A DNA stretch of 64,000 bases from Tetracentron sinense (lineage: Eukaryota; Streptophyta; Magnoliopsida; Trochodendrales; Trochodendraceae): positions 3,801,501 to 3,865,500 of the forward strand of contig CM026571.1 of NCBI GenBank assembly GCA_015143295.1, read 5' to 3'. Below are positions 57,051-64,000 of the stretch, piece by piece. The notes beneath the pieces are model-generated. The model saw nothing but the letters and a program-made list of their open reading frames with translations, did no database searches and was not told the DNA's origin. Each line of letters opens with the position of its first letter. Position 1 is the stretch's first letter. Both the position numbers and the translations under genes were made by a program.

Positions 57051-58270
57051 CTTCCCATACTGACTTACTTTAATTAGCTTTCTCTGTTGACGAATGACGA
57101 CTTGCTTTTGTTGATTAAGTAGAGAACTAGATAGTCGTCAGACTCTCCTATGACAACTGGCATTACCTATCCCACAAATCTCACCAACACTTGGACACAA
57201 TTTCAAGCCTCGGAACCGGGCATTTCTCAACATCCTCATTCTGTCTTTAAGTTAGCTTCATGTGAAGACACATATATTCTTCTAATTGATCATTCTTTTC
57301 TAAATTAAATAATAATATCTCTTTACTTTTTCATTCTCATTTTAATAGTAGAAGAGACATTAAACAATTTTGTCAATAATAATTATAATAATAGAGATAG
57401 AGAAGATATAAGTGTAAGATTAATTTTGTTATCATCATATAATAGTAGTGAAGATAAGTGTAAAAGTAATGTTGTCAAAAATGACAAAATTTAACCAACC
57501 TTTTTAGTAGCAGCTCTATTCTCATTAATTATAAAAGTAAAGAATGATAATTTTGTCATTTTTATTATAATAGTACATAAGAAAAATGCAAGGATAATTT
57601 TGTTAATAATAAAAAAAGTTAATTAACATTTTTAACGACTCTATTCTATTCTTATTATAATAATAGAGTTATTAAGTAATAATGATACTTCTAAGGATAC
57701 TTCTTTTTCTTGATAAAAAATTCTTCACATACATATTAAAATAAATATAAATGATTTAGTCAAACCAAGGGAGTTGGGGGCCTCGGACTTATGAGTACTT
57801 TTCCCTTATTAATGAAATGAACTAACTATCTTAACCCAGCATAAAAGGGAGTTATACACACCATAACAGACTATGTATTGGTTAGCGTGCATCAATAAGT
57901 GAATAATCATCAATATATTACTTTTGTCAACTCAATTGTGTTGTCCAATGAACTAATACTTACAAGACTCACAAATCACATTTTCTTGAGTCATTTTACT
58001 TAAACTGATTGTAGTCATATGAGTTTGGTTGGGCCGGCCCCTAGGGCTAGGCCATGGTTGGCAGACTCGAGCACAAACTCAAGTATGGGCCCAAAATTGA
58101 ACTCGAAATCAGCCCAACCAGCTAAACTACTGTCCCAACCCACCTCGTTGTTGTCCAGCCCTACCTAACGGTTCTTTATATGAAAACCTCGGACCCACCG
58201 GTACTATTCTTTTCTCTCTTTTTACTCATTTTCTCGGTAACCATTCAAATTTTCTTCCTCTAAGGAGTGA
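57051..58270. other. No gene recognised
   Basis: One further minisatellite relic near 57055-57130. Then AT-rich DNA with repeated AATAATAGAG-like phrases (57340-57670) and GGGCC-rich phrases near 58030-58150. No coding signal. Confidence 0.5.
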
Positions 58271-58446
58271 GGTGGCATTTGGATTGGATTTAATTGGCCA
58301 AAAATCAACTCTCATAAAATTGATTTTGTAATTTCGTATTCCCCAAACATTATTATTTGAAAAAATGATTATTTGACAATTAATTTTACGAAATCTATTT
58401 TACTAGAATAGATTTTCGGCAAATAAAATCCAATCCAAACGCCCCA
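58271..58446. mobile_element. Small MITE (hAT- or Tourist-like)
   Basis: Termini GGTGGCATTTGGATTGGATT and AATCCAATCCAAACGCCCCA are inverted. TGA borders both ends (58268-58270 and 58447-58449), but such a short duplication is weak evidence, so the superfamily is open. Confidence 0.65.
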
Positions 58447-59245
58447 TGACTGTCTACAAGATTGCAATTGGACGACCAGATGATGATTTTATATCTTTCA
58501 CCCTCAACACCCCACGAGTATCAAGGGGCTAGGCAGGGCTAAGTGCTGCCATCTGATCAAAGATGAAATATTAAACGGGCCAGCCTGGTTAGAAGTTGTA
58601 GTACGGGCCAGGACTTAAAGTTTTAGGCCCAGACCTGTACATTTAATTGGGCCGGAGTTCTAGACTGAGCCGGACCGTTTAGGGCCGTGGTCTCCGATGA
58701 GGGGATCGAGACTTGAACACTTTAGAGGGGAGAAAAAGAGAAGATTTTAAAAAAGGTAATCGATCTTCGGAGTCTCGTGGATGCTTGTTTGTGCTTGAGA
58801 TCTTGATTGTATGTTCATATTCGGAATATAGGCTCTGTAAATGCTCTATCTTTGAATGTATTTTAACTTCAAAAGAAGAAATGGTCATTTTTCCCCTTAC
58901 CTTTCGATTATCGTTACACGGCATTAGGGTTTCTTTGTTGCTCATAGGCAATTGTTCATATATGAGTTACTTCAGTAGCATCATTGAAGTATTTCTTAAG
59001 GTTTTGGATTGCTTCTGTTTTTTTTTTCCCTCCCTAGATTGGCTTTCTTTTTTGGTTGTTTTGTTAACTTCATTGTGTTCTTCAATCATATCTGATTCGT
59101 CGCAATTTTCATTTAATTTTTAAACGTTTTTAGGGAGGAAATTGACTGCCAAATGACAATTTAGGGTTAGAATATATTTTCCCGGTTAGTAGTCTTCGGA
59201 TTTTCGTTTCCATTATCTTTTCTTCTTTCTTTTCTTAGTGCTTTT
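58447..59245. other. No gene recognised
   Basis: GGGCCGG-type short repeats at 58580-58690. A 137-codon frame across 58713-59123 has no ATG near its start and no recognisable domain. Confidence 0.45.
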
Positions 59246-59452
59246 TGTTAGAGCACAATTGGAATGTTCTATATTAGTTAACATTAGTTGACATTAGCTG
59301 TATATTAGCTCAGTATTAGATATTACTATTCCCTTAATTAGCATCTTGTACAGTTATAAATATGGGCTCTCCCTTGTACGATGATGTATCTCTAATCAAT
59401 ACAATACCACAATATTCTCTCCAAATCTCTCTCTCCCTCTACCATTCTAACA
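59246..59452 (+). repeat. 5' LTR of Copia G
   Basis: TGTTAGAGCAC...TTCTAACA, with promoter-like GTTATAAATATGGG near 59352-59365. Confidence 0.93.
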
Positions 59453-59467
59453 TGGTATCAGAGTTCT
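59453..59467 (+). promoter_or_regulatory. Primer-binding site of Copia G
   Basis: TGGTATCAGAGTTCT, abutting the LTR, matches the initiator-Met tRNA end. Confidence 0.9.
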
Positions 59468-59687
59468 AATGCTCCTGGTGGTCCCCTGCCCTACCGTGCC
59501 CTCGTGCTTTTGTCATCAGAATATCACCGCCATCGCGCATCGCCGTTGCAGTCACCACCATCTATCTCCGATGCCAACAGCACTGGTGATCCTCCTCTCT
59601 CACCGCCGACATCATTCCCTTCCCCTCTGTTAGACAATTTCAACGCCGGCAACCTCGTCACCGGACAACCAGCCGTGTGTCATCACT

Positions 59688-60683
59688 ATGGAGGTTTCCC
59701 AACCTATTTTCATCACCATGGATGGACCTAACTATGTTTTCTTGGCTCAAGCAATGACCAGTTTTTTTAAGGGCCGAAAACTTTGGCGATATGTCACTGG
59801 TGATATCACCGAACCGAAGAAAGCTACTGACGAAGACGAAACCACATACACCGATCGACTTGAGGAGTGGGATAGTAAGAACCACCAGATTATCACTAGG
59901 ATTCACAATACTTGTGCTCGCTCCATTAGTCTCCAGTTTGGTAGATTCACCACTACCAAAACTCTTTGGGACTTTCTAGAAAAACGCTACACTACCTCTG
60001 ATTTGTCTCATCAGTACCAATTTCTGGGCAGTCTTCATAGCATGAAACAGCAACCTGAGCAAAACATTAACAACTTTCTCTCGGAGATGCACTATGTTTG
60101 GGATCAGCTCACTCCCTCCGAACCTAAATTTACTGATCCCACCAATACCAAAAAATTCAGGGACTATCGGGATCGTCAGCACTTGGTTCTTTTCCTAATG
60201 GCTCTCACTGATGACTTTGAACATGTTCATGCTTCTCTTCTTTATCGCAGTCATCTGCCTATGTTGGACCAAGCTGTTAGTGAGCTTCTCTCCGAGGAAA
60301 CTCGCCTTGCCCCTCACAAACAAAACCGTATAGATGCTGCTTTCGCCACTCCCAGAGGACCTCCATCCAAATACTGCAATTACTGTAAGAAACCCAGACA
60401 CATTCTCTTGGATTGCAGAGTTCGCACTTGCCAGTTCTGTCATAATCAAGCCCCCGGTCATCTTCAGCGTGATTGCTTCAAAAACCCTGCTCGCCACTCT
60501 CAGAATAATACATCTCACGGTGATCATTCTCGATCCGCCGCCACCACTGAAGGATCATCATCCACTTTCTCTGCTGAAGGGTTATCTACCTCTCACATCG
60601 AGGATATTGTCAAAAGGATCCTTGCTTCTTCCGGTAATCCTCCTCCCACTGCTATGTCAGTCACTTCAAGTAATTCTTCTTAG
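59688..60683 (+). pseudogene. Copia G gag
   Basis: 331 residues from MEVSQPIFITMDGPNYVF. Capsid-like UBN2 region (KTLWDFLEKRYTTSD, LHSMKQQPEQNINNFLSEM, FLMALTDDFEHVH) covers about 10-200. Two Cys-rich blocks follow, YCNYCKKPRHILLDC and CQFCHNQAPGHLQRDC, and then a Ser/Thr-rich tail. Part of the element's polyprotein region. This stretch reads as a long frame, but the element as a whole is broken. Confidence 0.88.
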
Positions 60684-63600
60684 TTTTTTGACTCTGCTTG
60701 TTGCAATCACATGACACATGATTCCACTCTTTTCTCCACCAAACACTCTGCTGGTCACTCTCCCACCATTCAAACTGCTGATGGCTCCCCTATGTCCGTC
60801 AGTCATATTGGCAGAGTCTCCACATCTAGTACTTCTCTTCCCAATACTTATTGCATACCCCAACTCACCCTCAATCTTATATTTGTTGGTCAACTCTGTG
60901 ATTTTGGACTTATTGTTTCTTTTTCTTCTTCTGGTTGTTGTGTGTAGGATCCACAGACGAGACAGGCCCTTGGGATAGGCCGTAAGGTTGGACGACTCTT
61001 TGAGCTCATCAACCTCCACATTCCATCCCACCTCACTTCAACAGCAGCTTCTACCTCTTCCACCTCGGCTCTCAGTCTTTGGCACAGCCGTCTGGGCCAT
61101 GCTTCTCTTGGTCATCTGCAGTCTTTAGTTTCTAGTGGTCAGTTAGGGTCAGTCCATCATAAACATTTTGATTGTCTTCCTTGTCAACTTGCAAAACAAA
61201 CGGCATTGCCTTTTAATAATAGTAATTCAGTTTCTTCTGCACCATTTGACTTAATCCATTCTGATGTTTGGGGACCTTCTCCAACTCCTACTATGGGGGG
61301 TTCACGTTATTTTGTTATTTTTGTTGATGATTACTCTCGCTATATTTGGTTGTATCTTATGAACAATCGATTTGAATTGCCCCAATTATACTTTGACTTT
61401 ACTAATATGATCAAAACCTAATTTTCTCGTAACATCAAAGTATTTTATGCTGACAATGCTGCTGAATACACAGACTCGAGTGTCCTTCGCTTTCTTCGCC
61501 AACATGGCACTCTTCCTCATTGCTCTTATCCTGGCACTTCCCAACAAAACGGGCGTGCAGAGCGCAAACATCGTCATATTCTCGACACCGTTCGCACTCT
61601 CCTTACATCTGCCTCATGTTCTAAACGTTTTTGGGGTGAAGCCGCTCTCACTGCTATTTATACAATGAACCGTGTTCCTTCTCCCACTACCAACAATCAA
61701 TCACCCTATGAGTATTTGTATAACCATCCTCCGGACTATGGTACCCTTAAGGTCTTTGGTTGTACTTGTTTCGTTCTGCTTCAGCTGCATGAACGCACAA
61801 AACTGGAATCTCGCGCTCGCCTATGTTGTTTTTTGGGATATGGTATTGAACATAAAGGCTATCGATGTTGGGATCCTTACTCCAAACATCTTCGTGTATC
61901 TCGCCATATTATCTTCTGGGAACACAAGATGTTCTCTTCCATGTCTAAGTTTCATCTATCACCCACCACTACTTCTCTTCTCTTCACTGACCCTTCCGTA
62001 GATCTGTTTCCTGACATTTTAGATACAGATTCCTCCTCTGTGGTCCCATCTCCACCTGCCCTTCCAGTCCCTTCTTCAGAACAACCGTCTCTGCCTATCC
62101 CCTCTATAGATGCCCTTATTGAGTTATCCACCTTGCCCTCTCCTGAGCCGCCTGCTCCGTCTGATGGATCTGCTACAGCTTCTGATCTCCCTCCTCGCCG
62201 TAGTGACCGGGTAAAAACTTCTTCTGTTCATCTTCGTGATTATGTGGTGTTTTCTATCATTCTTTCTCACCATGAGCCTCAGTCCTATCGTGAGGCCAGT
62301 TCTAACCCTCTTTGGCAGAAAACAATGGATGATGAATTGCAGGCACTAAAACAAAATCATACATGGGATCTGGTGGACCTCCCAAATGGCAAAAATGCTA
62401 TGGGATGCAAGTGGGTATACAAGATCAAAACTCACTCTAATGGGACCATTGATTGCTACAAGGCTCGCTTGGTCGCAAAGGGGTACACGCAGGAATATGG
62501 GATAGATTATGAGGAGACTTTTGCCCCAGTTGCTCGTCTCACTTCAGTCCGTAACTTGATTGTTGTTGCCGTTGTTCGCCATTAGGAATTATGTCAGATG
62601 GATGTGAAAAATGTCTTCCTTAATGGTGAACTCACTGAAGAAGTTTATATGCACCCTCCTCCTGGTTATCATCACCCTCCTCACCAAGTCTGCAAGCTCT
62701 GTCGAACTCTCTATGGCCTCAAGCAAGCTCCTTGACCTTGGTTTGCCAAGTTCAGCACTATTGTTGGAGGTTTTGGCTTCACTCCCAGCTCTTATGATTC
62801 AGCACTCTTCATCTGCAAATCAGACCGGGGCACCATTCTTCTTCTCCTCTATGTTGACGATATGATTATCACCGGGGATGATACATCAGGCATCTCGGAT
62901 CTAAAGACTTATCTCAGTCAGCATGTAGAGATGAAAGATCTGGGGAAGCTCAATTATTTTTTGGGGGCTTGAGATCACTTCCAACTCAGAGGGGTATTCT
63001 CTTTCTCAGACTAAGTATGCTTCTGATCTTCTCACCCAGGCAGGACTCACAGAGAGCAAAACATGTACCACCCCTCTTGAACCCAATTCTTGACTCACTC
63101 CTATGGATGGTACACCTCTAGATGATCCTACCCTATATCGCCAATTGGTTGGGAGTCTGGTCTACCTTACAGTTACTCGCCCAGATATCTCTTATGTTGT
63201 CCACATTGTTAGCCAGTTTCTCTCTGCTCCCCGCTCTCCTCATTATGCAGCCGTTCTTCGCATTCTCCGATACATCAAAGGGACCTTGTTTCATGGCCTT
63301 CATTTCTCCGCTCACTCTTCCCTTGAGCTTCGTGCCTACTCCGATGCAGACTGGGCAGGGGACCCCACTGATCGTCGATCTACCACTGGGTATTGCTTTT
63401 TCTTGGGTGATTCTCTTATTTCCTGGCGTAGTAAGAAGCAAACCGTTGTCGCTCGATCTAGTACAGAAGCTGAGTATCATGCCCTTGCTGATGCCACTTA
63501 GGAACTTCTCTGGCTTCGTTGGTTACTTGAGGACATGGGTGTCACTCACTCCATTGCTACTACAATCAGTTGTGACAATCAAAGTGTTATCTAGATTGCT

Positions 63601-63800
63601 CACAATGATGTCTTCCATAAACGCACAAAGCACATTGAGATCGACTGTCATTTTGTGCGTCATCATCTCTCTTGTGGCACTATTGGTCTTACCTCCGTCT
63701 CCTCCATTGATCAGACTGCTGATGTCTTCACCAAAGCTCATCCACCAGGACGTCTTCAGGATTTTGTTTCCAAACTCAAGCTGGTCTCCATTTTACCATC
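60684..63800 (+). pseudogene. Copia G protease, integrase, RT and RNase H remnants
   Basis: Protease-like stretch about 60690-60950. Pre-integrase LWHSRLGHASLGHL near 61080. Integrase core (IHSDVWGPSPTP, FVIFVDDYSRYIWLY) about 61250-61640. Reverse transcriptase (WDLVDLPNGKNAMGCKWVYK, YKARLVAKGYTQEYGIDY) about 62310-62950 and RNase H (YSDADWAGDPTDRRSTTGY, ARSSTEAEYHALAD) about 63330-63780. Copia order. Broken, several breaks. Confidence 0.9.
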
Positions 63801-63817
63801 TTGAGTTTGAGGGGGGC

Positions 63818-64000
63818 TGTTAGAGCACAATTGGAATGTTCTATATTAGTTAACATTAGTTGGCATTGGTTGTATATTAGCTCAGTATTAGATATCACTA
63901 TTCCCTTAATTAGTATCTTGTATAGTTATAAATATGGGCTCTCCCTTGTACGATGATGTATCTCTAATCAATACAATACCACAATATTCTCTCCAAATCT
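63818..64000 (+). repeat. 3' LTR of Copia G (cut by window edge)
   Basis: First 183 bp of the 3' LTR, after the purine tract. Confidence 0.92.

Larger units (their letters stand above)
59246..64000 (+). mobile_element. Copia element G (runs off right edge)
   Basis: The 5' LTR (207 bp), primer-binding site TGGTATCAGAG, gag, protease, integrase, reverse transcriptase and RNase H are all present. A polypurine tract (TTTGAGGGGGGC) and the first 183 bp of the 3' LTR follow. The LTRs differ at 6 of 183 shared positions by eye (3.3%), about 1.3 million years at 1.3e-8 per site per year. Nearly whole but broken with several breaks. The short LTR suits the Ale/Retrofit-like group of copia, though this is not certain. 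Confidence 0.93.

Noticed and set aside
58713-59123. 137-codon frame upstream of copia G
   Set aside because: No ATG near its start, no domain, mostly hydrophobic residues from T-rich DNA. Not supported as a gene.

Overview
The window is nuclear DNA of a flowering plant, AT-rich and crowded with retrotransposons. The signs are a spliced receptor-like kinase gene of the LRK10L (rust-resistance kinase Lr10-like) type, gene fossils with plant introns, plant Ty1/copia and Ty3/gypsy elements, and several miniature inverted-repeat elements (MITEs). The species cannot be named from the sequence. There is no organellar or bacterial signature, no rRNA or tRNA gene, and no CRISPR array.

Only one host gene looks functional: a three-exon LRK10L receptor kinase at 23778-26149 (+), about 660 residues. 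Two relatives of it are fossils. One is the end of exon 1, an intron and the start of the transmembrane exon at 2054-2911. The other is the C-terminal tail plus 3' UTR at 36949-37258. Together they suggest an old LRK10L cluster pulled apart by insertions. Two other host genes survive as scraps: a cytosolic glutamine synthetase 3' end (minus strand), cut in two by a copia insertion (2912-3388 and 11499-11655), and a short PPR-like segment near 12.4-12.6 kb flanked by 16-bp direct repeats.

Layout. 1-2044: end of a minus-strand copia element (H). 2054-3388: LRK10L fossil joined to the glutamine synthetase fossil. 3389-11498: copia element A with about 2.1-kb LTRs. 11499-13058: glutamine synthetase and PPR scraps. 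13059-21739: copia element B, same family as A but minus strand, with a perfect 5-bp target duplication. 21740-23777: repeats upstream of the kinase gene. 23778-26149: the kinase gene. 26175-31225: a very young gag-only LTR element (D) sitting 25 bp after the kinase stop codon. 31226-32560: displaced 3' flank and a large foldback element. 32561-35807: a small gypsy element (E) whose left LTR carries a Tourist-like MITE and a 1.65-kb LTR insertion; the right LTR preserves both empty sites. 36226-36948: an LTR-like block. 36949-37258: LRK10L tail. 38519-39959: 5'-truncated LTR of the A/B family. 41946-54038: a 12-kb Athila-like gypsy element (F) with an extra 3' ORF. 54039-57200: decayed minisatellite and small MITEs. 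59246-64000: copia element G, running off the right edge.

The genes do not form an operon-like or pathway unit. The main biological story is nested insertion around a defence-type receptor kinase. No convincing new enzymatic or defence system was found. The strongest unusual items are the young pol-less gag element at the kinase 3' end, the self-contained empty sites that prove two insertions, and a foldback repeat family clustered in front of the kinase gene.
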